Assembly (NCBI RefSeq): GCF_021130785.1
Contig: NC_060210.1
Coordinates: 184,790,001-184,854,000, forward strand
Length of the DNA: 64,000 nucleotides
Source: Homalodisca vitripennis
Taxonomy: Eukaryota; Arthropoda; Insecta; Hemiptera; Cicadellidae
Reading direction: 5' to 3'
Each line of letters opens with the position of its first letter. Position 1 is the stretch's first letter. Positions 36,340-49,074 of the stretch are shown piece by piece. The translations under genes were made by a program, and so were the position numbers. The notes beneath the pieces were generated by a model. It had not been told where the DNA came from. It made no database searches and saw only the letters and a program-made list of their open reading frames with translations.

Positions 36340-36640
36340 AAAATGCGTGGCCATACCTAGCACTGTATGCAAATTCTGTTCATCGCGCGTCTTGTTTCAA
36401 GATGCTGCAATGTTATTGTTGCGTCACAAGGTCTATCGTCAACAATGACCCATAGCCTTGTCCTTTATTGTTATTGTACTGTTACTGCAGTCTAACCGCA
36501 CTGCCGCCACATGCTACATTATTACAGCGAAGAGTAAAGTTTGTGTCCAGTGGTGCCCCCCAGGCACTGACTGACTGATATTTGTGAATATACAGGGTGT
36601 TACGAACTCTCCGGTAACATTTTTAAGATCTCTTCCTTGG
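36340..36640. other. GC-richer block ending in a transposon-end-like phrase
   Basis: Includes CACTGACTGACTGATATTTG followed by ATACAGGGTGTTACGAACTC (36590-36609). An ACAGGGTGTT phrase near an element end is common among arthropod transposons. No inverted partner or coding region was found, so this is a fragment at best. The open frame at 36584-36796 is not supported. Confidence 0.3.
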
Positions 36641-37526
36641 GTCGATGCGAACAAAAATCAAATAAAATATAAGCACAGATCAGAAGTTCTTAGTTTTACT
36701 GTCTGTATAGTTTTTGGATTTTATTTCAGCAAAACTGTAAAGATGAAAAATTTTAATTTGACACAATTTCTATTATTGCAATATGAGGTAAAGTAAATAT
36801 TTATAATAGTTAATCGTACAAATTTCTGAGATAGCGGGCAGTTTAAATATTTAAAGATAAAGAAAATAAAGACTATTAAGATTGTTAAAGTTGTTTATGT
36901 CTAATAAAAGATGCTAAATTTGAGTACAAATATTTTGACAACTATAATATAAATTTCTGGCATTAAAACAATTTCAACTGTTAAAAAAGATTTACTTATT
37001 TTAGAATATGTTTATTACGTTTATTTATGTAACTAGATGTCATACGTTGTTCCTAAAGAAAAAAATACAGAGAGTCTGGAAAAAAGTTAACACGAAAAAT
37101 TGAATGGAAGCAGTTACTACAAAGTTATGGTACCATACTTCAGTTAGGAACTGTTAATTTGTTTCTGGTATAAGTACAGCCTAAAGTCTGAGGTAACATT
37201 TTAATGAAGTTGATGATAGTTGGAGCGTATAATGTCAAGAGCTGCTTTTACATCAACATTTAACCCAAATTTTTGTGTTTAATATTTTTATTTTTTTATA
37301 CACTTATGAACACTTATATCCTTTTCAAATTATTTAAATAGCACTAACTTTAGTAGGAACCTTTACTGAATAACTTGGTTCAAATTGGAATTGATAGGTT
37401 ACTTTATTTTGCAAATACATTTCCAAAGCCAACTGGTATAAATACAATACACTGTTGTTATAGGTAAGATTACGTATTTATAAATAACAGTTTTAGGGGA
37501 ACAGGAGGGATTCATCTTCAGTCTTG

Positions 37527-37793
37527 CTAAAGACAGTGCTTTATATCTTGACCAAAACTTCTAAAGTTAGGAAGATCAAGAATAACCAAAACTTGGGAGA
37601 AGTTTTCAACGGATGTTTCTTTATGGAAAACGGAAGTACCTGAATGTGGACTTGTCATCAAGTCGTCGCCGAAGTAGTTGAAAATATTCGATCTTGTATG
37701 TAGGAGACAGTTATTAATTGTATATTTATCAGATAACAAGTCTTCTTTGAAGCACCAGCAGTGCTTATACACTATCATACTTCTCCACCTCAA
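37527..37793 (-). other. Conserved open stretch of uncertain nature, copy B
   Basis: Counterpart of 1705-1985. The frame is shifted near its end by one inserted base (CTAAAGTTAGG for CTAAGTTAGG), and one codon is added in the middle. The differences from A are mostly amino-acid changing. Confidence 0.2.
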
Positions 37794-38939
37794 GCATCAG
37801 TAGTCGATGGAATTTGTAATTTATAGCAATACTAATATAATAAATAATACAATAAATACCGTCATTTTGTTTTATGTAATATGAATGTAAACATAAACAG
37901 TCAGTTGTTAAGTACAATATAAAAAAAGTTTTGATATAGCATCACTACAACAACTTCAATACATCTTGCTCTGCCCTTATAAACTTTCTTAGCGATAAAA
38001 AATCCAAGGGCATCAAGTCTTGCAAACGTGCAGGCCAGCGGACTTTTCTACTTAAAGTAAAATAAATTGCGTTAAACATTTAATTAGGTTGTTTAATTAT
38101 TTATATGATGATTTTTATTTGTATAAATTTATTAGATATGATCCAATTTGAAACTAACAGGTAATTGTGTTAATGAATCACAAACACGTCAGTAACAGAC
38201 ATTTTAGACTTTCCTTGTCATATTTTTCTAAATTTCTAAATTTCTAAATTCACTAAACAGCTTATTCCAACACTTTAATTTTATTTATTACACATCCATG
38301 TCAAAATGAATTGTTTAGTATTTTTTAATACAGTAATTTAGATTGCTTAAGCATAAATATAGCTGAATGATACAAACATATTCTCCTTTATTGAAGTAGG
38401 TTTTGAGGCACCTTGAATAGTTGAAGCCATATAAAACAAAGCGCTACAAAGCACGTTATAACCTGACGATACTAGCCGAACCTTAACAATATCATGACAA
38501 AGGGTGATTTCTCTTCATCTGAAAACTTTTATATTTTGATAGTGCAAGAATTAATTTGTTTCCTTTATTAGCAGCTGTGAGATATGTGGTTTCATGGTTC
38601 TAGTTAGAAAATTCTCGCCAACCACTTTTTCCTGCTTCTATTTCATAATACAAAATGTTGCTTGTTCTTTCTCCAATACAAGAGGTTGTATTTTTATTAG
38701 TTACTTAGAAACAATGTTACTGATTATTTTACTTTCCTCTGAGCATCTGAGATTTTATGCCATAGCGATTGACGAAAGAAATTTAGATACTCTATCTAAG
38801 AAAGCTGAAAGAAATAATAAACTACAAGTCATTAAAACCCGGTTGAAGGATAGATCTAATAATATACAAGTATATGTCGTATATTGTTATACACTGCAAT
38901 GCAAATACAAATAATAATGTCACTACCATAATATTATGT
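37794..38939. other. No gene seen; copy B
   Basis: Matches 1986-3034 of copy A, with a 40-base extra piece near 38590-38630 (TTCATGGTTCTAGTTAG onward). The 106-codon frame at 38594-38914 begins inside that B-only piece and is not intact in A, so I do not call it a gene. Confidence 0.5.
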
Positions 38940-39140
38940 GTCACTTCCAGGTAACAAAGCACATGTCGTGTTACAATTATAGAAATTTCAACCTACTCTC
39001 ATGATCATTGCGGGATATTTCTACGTGTAATATTATTGTACTCTCCAAAACAAATACAAATATCTTGTTACCACCATTGCGTTATTTGTCACTTCCCCGT
39101 GAAAAAGCACAACTAGGTAGCATATGTCGTGTTACCATTA
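38940..39140 (+). repeat. 161-bp repeat, single period, copy B
   Basis: CGTGTTAC at 38967 and 39128 (161 bp). It is the reduced or ancestral state of the array at 3035-3575. Confidence 0.9.
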
Positions 39141-39259
39141 TATGAATTTATGAATAAATGAATTCATTTCCGATCAATACAATTGTAAACATTATCATTT
39201 TGGGAAATTGGCTGACTACTTTTAAAAGTGGGGTGGCCAGTTAGTAATAATGATTGTTA

Positions 39260-39545
39260 CATGCATGGAGACGAGGTATGAAAAGCCCACTGTGTATAAT
39301 TTAATATGCTCGCAGCAGAGTTTCACATTTCATAATGCTTTGTTCTCTATCGCTACAGAAAAGATCACTTGGATATCAGAATAATATTTTGTTTTACTTG
39401 CAGATGAGAGATGCAGGACGGGGTATGAGATACAAGAGAACGCCTACTGTGTGTAATTTAATAAGCTCGCAGCAGAATTTACCATTTCCTGATGCTTTGT
39501 TCCCTATCGCTACAGAGAAGAACACTTGGATGGCAAAATATTATA
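39260..39545 (+). repeat. Tandem duplication of about 150 bp, copy B
   Basis: Counterpart of 3700-3995, with both units present (GCTCGCAGCAGA near 39308 and 39465). The open frame at 39335-39583 is read through the repeat and the following AT tract, and is not a gene. Confidence 0.75.
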
Positions 39546-39592
39546 TAATATATAATATATATATATATATATATATTATATAATATATAACG
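39541..39592. repeat. (AT)n tract, copy B only
   Basis: An AT run flanked on both sides by ATTATATAATATATA-like words, forming a near-perfect palindrome. Copy A has only TATTATATAACG at this point (near 3977). Confidence 0.9.
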
Positions 39593-42500
39593 TATACAAT
39601 AAAAGAAGTTTAAAATTGAACTGAAATTAATAAAACATAATGAGTGCTGTCAGGTTATAACGTTTTAAAACGGAAATTTAATTTTATTTTCGTGATTAAA
39701 TCACATTTTAACAGGAGTTTTGAATTAACTGCATGTGTTTATTGCATTGCATATCTTTTGAGGCATTTTGACAACTTTTGGAGCACCTTTAGTCAAAGAG
39801 AAAAATCCTTCATTCGTCCCTCTCTAGAGTACAAGAAGCAATATTTTGTCTCTATCTTTCATAGTTTTGGCTGAGCGTTGTGGATCCAAAAGTCAACTAA
39901 TGTTCCGAAAATATTTTGTTTTTTTGCGTCAAAACAAATAAAACATGTAATATTAACATAGGATAGAAATACAAAGTTTACAGTATGTATGTGTGTATGT
40001 GATATTTCAGAAACTAGTATAAATAAAAAGTCTAATTTTGACACAATTATTTTTCCTGCCGTATCAAATCAAAAGAACAGTTAATATATTATTATTTCAC
40101 ATTGTAATATGGAGGACGACTGAATATTTTAAAGTACCGTAAAGACTACTAATATTTTGAAATTACTTAAAAATAACACAAGTTAAATCTAATTACCTAA
40201 CACAAAGAAGGTCAATAAATAATGTAGATGTAAGAAAAAATTGGATTTTTACCTTTTTTATTCATCATTAATCGTCCATTCAAACCAAGAAAAGCCTTAT
40301 TCTAAATCGCTAATCTAAGCATTTTTGACTTGTGTATTGACACGAAGAACAAATTCGCAAAATATTTCCGGATAATTCAGAAATACCCTGTATATAGATT
40401 ACTTATACAGAACTACCAATATCAAATAATTAAGGAGCAAATTAAACATTCTATTAATTTTATAAATATGAAAGTTGGGATGAACTAATGGATTGATGGA
40501 TGAGAGTATAAATGTCTGACTGATCATTGCATTATCATATTTTTATTTTAATCCTGAAATAACAAAACGGCCTACTAACATTTAAACATTACTCCAAGAC
40601 TTCCAACTAGAATTTACATTTTCATTTTAAACGTACAGAGATGTTGAATTTCTGAACCGTGTTTTGCATTTTACGTTCTGAAAGCGTTAAATATTACGAT
40701 CCGGGCAGTATTTTTTACGATTATCCTTTTATTCGAAAACTCCTAACAGAAAGGTCGTATGGACATGAAGTTTGAAATTATTTAGGTTTCTCTTACTAAA
40801 AGGAAGAACTCTATTGGTATTGCAGTCAGAAGTTCAAAGGCAATCCATCTTATGTATATCCGTTTGTCCGTCCAGCTGTGAATTAATCTTGATAGAAAGG
40901 CCGCAGGGAATGAAACTTGGTACCAGGATTGTACTTGGTCCAAGAATTAACTGTATTAATACAGGGGACAAATTATTAAATGGTAATCAGTCCTGGTGGC
41001 CCTTTAGTTACTGGCTTTAAGTCCTTTGATACTGTAATATATCAAATTATTAGATTTTATACTTTTGACGAATCCGTAATTGTTTTTGCAAAAATTTACC
41101 AAAAACGAGAACTTTTAATTTAAATAAACAATTTACCAAACCCTGATGGCAGAAATCGGTATGTGTTTGACGAGGACAGAGAAATTATCGATACACCGTT
41201 CTGTATATCAGCACCAGACACATCGTCATAGCATCACAGTAAAGTACGATTTATTGACAGGTGGAAATGTGCTTCTACCGCAACTCTGACACTCCCATGT
41301 GAGTAGTTTATAATACGTCTTGCAACTGCAGTGTATGTCGATGAAACCACCCGCAGCATGATTATATTATTTATTTACAAAATAAGCGATTTATTGGTGA
41401 AGTATGTTGTGGACTGATTAAAGCTTGATGATCTTTATATACAGTGTGATATTATTGCGTGGCTGCTTATTGTCTATATATTGTTAATCGATACAGCTAA
41501 ACAATACCGAAATAATATCTTTCGTCCAAGCAAACACATTAAAACGTTTGATCAATGTTCAAATTTACTGTGCTAATATTTGGTACTGTGATGAAAGAAA
41601 CTACTCTAAAATAAAAATGTATATTAAAATATACAGAAAATATATTATGCATAGTATAATGTACGTATTAACGAAAGCTTTCATTCTCTTTCTAAGAAGT
41701 TTAAATTGTATTGTCTACGGTAATTTTGTAAATTTTATTCTGGAAATACACGTTTTATCATCTTCACTTCTTATTTTCTCTCACCCTAACCACAATATCA
41801 GGGTACAAAGATGTTGTGGATTCCGCAGTCGAATTTGCTGCTTACCTTTCATAGCTAAACGTAGAACTTACTATGCCAGTTTAAAACGGAAAATTGATAA
41901 ACTTTTCTGATCTTGAACTCTAGCCTAAAACGTTTATCAACGAAATATTCAGATTAATAAGTAATTGTTTAACTAACTCTTGATCAATTAACTTGATGCT
42001 GCTTTAATGTTTTATCTAGATATCTTAATCTGAGATTTTAATGAACTGCATAATAAAATTTTCTATGAAATGCTTCGGAGTATATTTTGTCCACTATTTA
42101 ATTATTTACAAATCCGTTTAATAATTTATTATGTCTTATTGCTATTTTTCGTCTTGTCACTTTAGAATCTTTAAAACTATATCTTCTTTAACATTGCGAT
42201 TCATACCAGCGTATGAATTTTGAACGGAATTCTAGTATGATGTCATTATAAGAAATTGAGAATTACCAACAGTAATAAAATTAAAGTCTTATTGAATATT
42301 CAACTCTATTTTGCAAAACTTTAATAATACGACTTAGTTGTAGATTAATAAAACATTAGTTTAGAAAATGTTCTGAAGCACAAACAAGAACAATATAGTA
42401 TAATTCGTTTTGAAACATGCAATTTTCAATAATAAAGCGTACATCACAGCATCGTTCCAAAAATACACGAAGGCTGCTGATGGACTTTGTTGATTCTGTT

Positions 42501-43915
42501 ACAATAAAATCACAATAAATCTGTTTCACGTCACTCTTGTGCAGATTCACTTTCCTCTTTAATCAAGTTTATCCCAACAGACCGGATTTATTTATTGGCC
42601 AAATGTTCATTGGAGATATTTTTTATCACTCTTTGTATTTTTGTTCGTGTTTTTGTAGTCGTTGGTGGTAAATCAACTTGGAAACTCTCTGATTCAATAT
42701 TTGTAAAAGTCATTTTTATTTTTAGAGTCTATATAGTGTGATTTTATCAAAATAAATAAATATATACTTGGTATTAAATTATGCACATTTGATGATTCTT
42801 TTATTATTACCTTACTCATAATATGATACGATAATAATAATTGGTTTCTTCAGTATGTTTTAAGGCGTGTATAAAAAGCTATGGATATGAGTCAATGGAC
42901 ATTCTGTATAAGTTATTTTATAGATAGTCGTAAATCCTTAATTCTTTATTGGCAGTACAAATTAGGTGCTTCACACAACAGTCAGGATGATTTATCTGTA
43001 TGGATACTCACTAAGTAAAAGTTTAATTAGCTTTTTACTAGCTATTTTATTTTTTTATTATTTGCGTACTTTAAACTCTAAACTTCGTTTCGTTTTGTAG
43101 ACATTTTCTAACTATGTGGCGTTTATTAATTATTATTTCATCGAAAACACTATAAATTATTTAGTTTGGTATAAACCATAATATCTAAATGTTGATTTTA
43201 ACATCTATCACTTTAAATGATCTATAATATTTAACTTTTATTTATAGTTTTTTAAACTGTAACTGTATTTTTATAATAATTTAAACTTGATTCAATTTTT
43301 AGAATTGCAACTACACATTGGTACAATAAATGGTACATTTCATTAATACTTTCGAAAGTAACATATTTTATGGCAAGCGATTTATACGCGAAATGAAGCC
43401 AAAAAATACCATCAAGCATCGCAGTTGAAATTTCGAGACAAGTACGGAACGATACTTTTTATCACGATTAAAAAAGCAAAAGAAAAATTTCTTCAAAATA
43501 TTATCTGACATTCCATAATCTAGTAATTATTCTTCCATGAGGAAACACATCACTATTTTATAAATCGTTTAGGTGTTAAAATCGGCTTTTTGAACATAGA
43601 ATTATAAATTAATAATTTTAATATATTTTATACGGGGACGGAGATGTATACATAGGGAAAATCGTATCTTACTTAGCTACGAGTAGACGATGACTTTATC
43701 TTATCTCAGATATATTTGAAAGTAGCCCAGTGCTATACAGAGTGATGTATGTTTTTAAAATAAATTTTGGAACCCTATTCCTAGAGGATTGGAAAAGATT
43801 GTTTGAAAGTAGACTAGAATATACTGATTAAATAATTATCAAAATCAGTAAATAAGATATCTACTGTCTTGTACTTATACATTTGTATCATGTAACCCAC
43901 TTTTGAGCTGATAAT
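39593..43915. other. No gene seen; copy B
   Basis: Collinear with 3996-8540 of copy A, minus the SINE, whose empty site lies near 41848-41852. The frames at 40772-41020, 41548-41910 and 42356-42550 are AT-driven and either not intact in A or without coding character. Confidence 0.5.
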
Positions 43916-43922
43916 GATTTAG

Positions 43923-44118
43923 GCGATGAATTCTGTTAAACTGAAGATTCTCGTAACTCCATTTTCTATCTCAAGTTTCCTGTGGGACACAAAGAACAAT
44001 AAGGAGCACGAGAAGCGTCTGCTCCCTGAAGTGAATGTTGTGTGGAACGGCTGCAGCTTAATCAAGAATGGTTTGTGTCTTGGGACTCTGCAGCTCGTGT
44101 ATGTCTGGACTTGCTGGA
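43923..44118 (+). CDS. Candidate internal exon of an unidentified gene, copy B
   Basis: Counterpart of 8552-8747, with the same acceptor-like GATTTAG|GCGATG and donor-like GGA|GTAAAG (GT at 44119-44120). The frame is intact. Substitutions relative to A are Asp to Asn, Phe to Ile, Thr to Asn and Phe to Tyr. The minus strand is again open (43919-44128). No indel in about 200 bases is unusual for this duplication, which supports constraint of some kind. The all-replacement pattern does not. Confidence 0.3.
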
Positions 44119-44135
44119 GTAAAGTCAAATGTTAG

Positions 44136-47100
44136 TCAGGAGCTAACATAGGAAGACGTTCTTACACTTTACTTTTGATTAAATCATTCGACATCACATA
44201 TACTTATAAGAGGGACAAATAACGGTTTATAAGCTAGTTTTGTTGTAACGATGACTACTAGGTTATTCATGACCAACGTACAGGAGTATAAGGCACGTGC
44301 ACGAGAAGTAAAACTTACTAATACAAGTTATATATTAAGTTACTAGTTTTTCTTATGACTTCTTGAATTACACACTAAAAATTATATACATTTTCTTCAG
44401 CCATAAATAATTTTTTAAATGTCAATTCCTAAACCAATATTACTCATATACATACCGTAAATATTCACAACCTTATCTTTAGCTATATTACTTCAGCCAA
44501 ATAATCACTTATAATGAATTCTTAAACTCATATTTTTTAAGTGCACATTTAGTGATAACTTGTTTCCATACTTCACGGTTAAAAGGGCTGATACTCTGAA
44601 ATTTAGAATAAATATCATAACCATCATTGCACAAATATCATTGCATCACCTTAAAATGGGGTGGCATCAGAGCTATAAATCGTCAATGTCTTAGGGTTTT
44701 TTAGTAACTGAAGAGATATTGTAACTATTTAAATAATAAAAGTGTTACCTTTATAGCACACGGGGATCACTAATACTTCAGTTACTAAATCTAACATTCG
44801 TAACAGAATCATAGCTATGATGTTCTGTGAAGTAATAGTATCGAGGATATGCTAACCATTAGTCAGTTAAATAATTTAATAGTAAAGCTAAATACTATAA
44901 ATGGCAAAGTACATCAATACATATTTATTAATATACACATTAGGTTAAGATATTAGTTAATATACTCTCATTGTAAACCCATTATACCTCTTGTGTCGTG
45001 TCCTATGAAAAAACTTACCCAACACGCTAAGACCAACCAAGGAGGTTTAAACAAATCATAAATGTAAATTTTATATGACGTCACATGACCTATTTATAGA
45101 TCTAATTTTCGTGAGAACTATAATATTTATATTATTACAAAGAGTTTGAGGGATTAGGATATTTAATTAGTTTCGGTAGACAGCAGAATGCAGAGGGGGA
45201 ATTTACTCTCACGCCAGCAGCCCTAACCACAGCAGTGTATATTAAAACCGCTCCCTTTAACCAATAAACCAATGCTCCACAACCCCTCACAGTAAGGGTG
45301 AGTCCTAGAAATACAAATTTATGTACAAAACAGTCAATTATGCCCGGCCAATAACTACAACATTCTATTCAAAGTTCAAAATGTTTAAAGCGAATAATCG
45401 TTTTCCTATTGGTATAAAATTATATTTTTATAGTTAAAATGTATGTGTACTGTAGATCGTGTGTCGCGCAACATCGGCTTCATTGAAGTGCATGCAAAAT
45501 CTCAAGACACATAGAGAAATATACAGAAAACAATTCTCAGTTCCACAAAAAATTACGAGCAGACAAACATGTAAGGATGTTTTTTCAGTGATAGCAAAAT
45601 ATACATAATTTCAATTCTATTGATCAAACAGCGCTAGAGATATCATTCTGCTGGATAATAGACTTTGATAACTCTCATCCAAATACCATAGTACATTTTC
45701 CATAATTTAAGTCATTTTTTCCCGTGTTCGTAACTGAGTTCCTTCTTAAGATATTCTGCGAAAACACCCAATAGACATACAAAAGACAATGCTCTCCAAC
45801 CCCCTGAACAGTAGGTTGCGCTATTGCTCAGCCATTAAATATCGAACAAGCTATTTTAATAAAAACTACTTTGAATCACATATGAGATTTCAGTAGATAA
45901 CAACTTTATTCACTCTTAATTATTTATCACTATGTTCAGAAAACCTAACCTTTTCTTCGTTTAACTCTTGGATTTTCATCAGAAAACTGGGTCATAGCGA
46001 TGACATATCATATTTCTTCAGGAGGTTAATTAAATATGTTAAATTTTGAAAGTTAATTAAAAAATCCAATTTTCAGTTACAATTAAAAGTGGGGAACGTT
46101 TCTGAAGAAATAAATCTAGGAAAAATATTATTTTAATTATTTTAATATTTAGTAGAACAGCATTTAAGTTATTACAACTGATTGTATAATTTATAATGCC
46201 GAATACGCTCTCGGCTTATCATTCAGCACCTAAATTATGTATCCGGATCCCTATTTTTGGCACAGCGATTGTTAATATTATCCACAGAATGAAACATTTT
46301 AAGCCATTTTATACTTGGATGTGTCTAGTTGAACATTTTCAACAAAAATGTAAAGTATCATTTAGGTTTGAACATTTCAATAGATATTCAGCTGTAAATA
46401 GCATCACGAGTAAAAATGTTAGATACTGGAATAAGTAACATTTTTTTATATGATTAGTTCCCCGTGGAGGAGGACAGAATGATAGTTGCAGTATAGGCGG
46501 ATATAAGAAACTCAATTCTCTGGGACATATCTCTCTAGTTTCCTCTTTAAACGGAAAGGCGTTAGCCCCTCTTCCAAGATGTCGTACCTGTATCCTTAAT
46601 ATAACCCTTCGTCACGATTTCTCCACGTGATCTGGAAAGTAAGTACCGCAATCATATCTTAACAGTCCTGAATGTCCACTTTGAAAGTGCATTCCAATTA
46701 GAAACGACTTTATAGTTTAAAATGCACTTAGAAACGACCTTATAGTTTAAAATGCCGTCTTTTCTATTGGACTCGAATCTTATACTTAAATGTCACCAAA
46801 TGAAAATTACAACAATCACATTTTGACAGGAAGGCCAAACAGTAATGTTACACCAAACATTAACTGTTGTTTCAATGGTAACTCTACAAAAATACTCCAA
46901 GCTTAATTAAATTAATTTCAGTGTTAGAGACAAAAAATATATTAAACACCCTATACATAATTCATATATGAACTGTTTGTCAAAGAAGTATATTTTATGC
47001 TATTGCTTTTGAGATTGTGCTACGTTCTAAATTATCTGATGCAGTTAACCAGATTGTACGTTTATAAAGAGGCTAAATCTTAAACTGTTAGATTTCAGCG

Positions 47101-47239
47101 TAATGCATGAATTAATTTCAACTTTTGTCATGTCTCTGCCGTAAGTAACACTACAGTATGTAAAAGCACAGACAAAACATTAAAAGATGGATATAATTGG
47201 TGTAGATACTCCGTGTAAGACAAAAAATGATGAGCTTAT
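44136..47239. other. No gene seen; copy B
   Basis: Collinear with 8765-11880. A small B-only tandem repeat (AGAAACGAC.TTATAGTTTAAAATGC twice, near 46702-46754) is single in A. The frame at 46196-46438 is not intact in A. Confidence 0.45.
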
Positions 47240-47245
47240 TTCCCA

Positions 47246-47290
47246 CCTGACGCAGAGGATAGATTACAATCCTCAAATAGTTGTGTTTAT
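47246..47290 (+). other. Penelope-like terminal motif, mutated, copy B
   Basis: Counterpart of 11890-11950. The stem GAGGAT/ATCCTC is kept, but the following GAAACG has become AAATAG, so a hammerhead-like core is lost. Confidence 0.35.
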
Positions 47291-47400
47291 ACATTTTTTA
47301 CATTTAACTATGACACATTTCCGAAATCCTGTTATCCTTTCAAACCTTCTATCGTCAATAACAAACTTTAAACAAAGTAACGGCTAATGTTAAACATCTG

Positions 47401-47581
47401 GAGCAGCCCGCGCCAAAATAGTCGATGGTGGCTTTTACGTTTTAGTTCCCCCTCCATACCCCGTGCCAAACATCGTTGCCAGTTTCTGTAAAAATATTAA
47501 TCCATCCCCACATTACAGATGATATTCAGCAGCAATATGGCAACACTGGCTGTTATCGTACTATTTTGCTGCAAGGTGCTC
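47401..47581 (+). mobile_element. MITE with terminal inverted repeats, copy B
   Basis: Counterpart of 12057-12245, slightly shorter through internal deletions. The left flank has changed from CTA to CTG, and the right end reads GGTGCTC for GCTGCTC. The retrotransposon inserted a few bases beyond this end. Confidence 0.6.
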
Positions 47582-47826
47582 TAGATGACAACGCCAGACA
47601 CTGACAGCATTCTAAATAACGAAAAACTTAGCCCTGAAAAAATGAGATATCGCAGCTGAAAACAAAAATGAAATCCATACTCGACCATGCAATACAAAAC
47701 GATATGCGACTATCCCAGTACACGAGTGAAGTTTTCCCTCTGCACTCGGACTCCTCCACCTCGAACAAAGACATCGGAACCTGCTATAACCACCGTTGAA
47801 CATCGAACACCACCAAAACTGAGATC

Positions 47827-48084
47827 ATGACACGTGTAGCTGATGACAAGACGCCGGCTAAGGAAACTATTAAAATGCTGGAGGAAGAAGTAACGAGATT
47901 GAAGCGACCTTGCGAAAGGTGCACCATCCTCAAGGAAGAAGCATCCAATATGATATCGGCAATCAAGGCTCTTGAAGAACAGCTAAAACTGTACAAAAAC
48001 ACCTCCATATTGACCAAAACCAAGCCCCACCTTGTCGAATATCCATACACCTCCCATAACAAACCCTCCAGAGCCACTAACTGA
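47827..48084 (+). pseudogene. Retrotransposon ORF1, N-terminal coiled-coil part
   Basis: An 85-codon open piece. Residues about 13-62 form a heptad-rich charged helix (KMLEEEVTRLK, then KALEEQLKLY) interrupted by CERC, as in the coiled-coil/zinc part of LINE ORF1 proteins that assemble on element RNA. Upstream frames from 47585 onward (TPDTDSILNNEKLSPEK, then Pro/Thr-rich pieces) appear to be the preceding part of the same ORF, shifted by indels. ORF1 acts in trans-complex assembly before reverse transcription. It is broken after residue 85. Confidence 0.7.
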
Positions 48085-48195
48085 CGAGGAGACTGTTCTC
48101 AGGGAGAATAAATCCGTGTCCTCTCAGGAAAAATAAATAACAACAAAAAAACGAAGAAAGAAAAATAAGAAAAATACAATGAATATAGTAAGCAT

Positions 48196-48775
48196 GTGAC
48201 AGGTGAAAAACAAAGCCCAATACAAATCCCCTTCCATGGAGTCACCATATTGGGTGATAATCACACCCGACATATCGCCGGTCTTGTCGGTAAGCTTACA
48301 GGTCCAGGGAACGAAGTGAGTGGTGTCTGTAAACCCGGAGCCGGCCTGCTGCACATCGTCTCGCCATCGAACATCCCACCATCTGCGAACCACTGCTATG
48401 TCCTCATAGCGGGCACCAATGATGTTGCAGCGGGGAAGGAGGAGATAATTTACAAATACATGGAGGGAATCCTTCAACAACTTAGCTCATCCTCCAAAGT
48501 GCTAGTAGCTACCCTTCCCCACCGCCATGACTTAGCTCCTGACAACGCAAACAAACAGGACGATCAGGATGGTGAATGGCTACATAACGGAACTCTGCAA
48601 TCGGCATAAGGATGTAAGGGTACTGGAGGTGAACTGCAATCCGACGTCCTAACTTTTACTGCCCACGGCATGCACCTGAGAATGTGCGGCAAGAGGGTTC
48701 TGGCACGACTGATTGCGGGAGACTGGCCGACTTTGGTTCCTGTGAGAGAAACCATCAACAACTGAACTCGGCGGC
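48196..48775 (+). pseudogene. Retrotransposon ORF1, SGNH/GDSL esterase-like domain
   Basis: An open piece at 48196-48609 contains VTILGDNHTRHIAGL (block I region), VLIAGTNDVAAG (block III, GxND) and VATLPHRHDL. After frameshifts the last block is found near 48655-48720 as TAHGMHLRMCGKRVLARL, with the HGxHL histidine. This order (GDS, GTND, HGLHL) is that of the esterase domain in ORF1 of CR1-group elements. Here the nucleophile serine of GDS is asparagine (AAT at 48257-48259). One transition from AGT would explain this, and an esterase would be inactive. A Pro/Ser-rich tail follows up to about 48920. Confidence 0.75.
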
Positions 48776-49074
48776 ACCTTCTCCAGCGGCAGTGCAGCCT
48801 GTGGAGCCGATGACTGTTGTGTCCACTCCCTCGAGACCAGTTCCTCTGCCTGAGACGCCAGCCAGGACCAGCTCCTTCGAGACTCGCGCTTGGTGTCAAC
48901 TCCAGCATGCGCGATGACACGTACTTGCAACAAGACCTATGCCGAGGCCGTCACCAGCTGTTCACCTGCCACTTCATCTCCTGTGAATTCTGATAAAGCT
49001 GATTGTGTTTTTTTAGGGACCCCACAGACGGCCGACGAGCAAAATTGACTGACGCTACCCAACAAATACAGACG

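Larger units (their letters stand above)
23236..37049. other. Spacer between the visible parts of copies A and B
   Basis: About 14 kb with no second copy inside the window. If the duplication is a head-to-tail tandem of about 35.8 kb, this is the right part of unit A and its twin lies past 64000. Features inside it are listed separately. Otherwise it is AT-rich DNA in which I see no gene, notably at 23752-24220, 24910-25600, 26260-28560, 30010-30440, 30600-32280, 32540-33000 and 33400-35000. Confidence 0.6.

Noticed and set aside
48564..48933. Minus-strand frames over the LINE ORF1
   Set aside because: They are shadows of the GC-richer ORF1 region. The plus strand carries the recognisable domain order.
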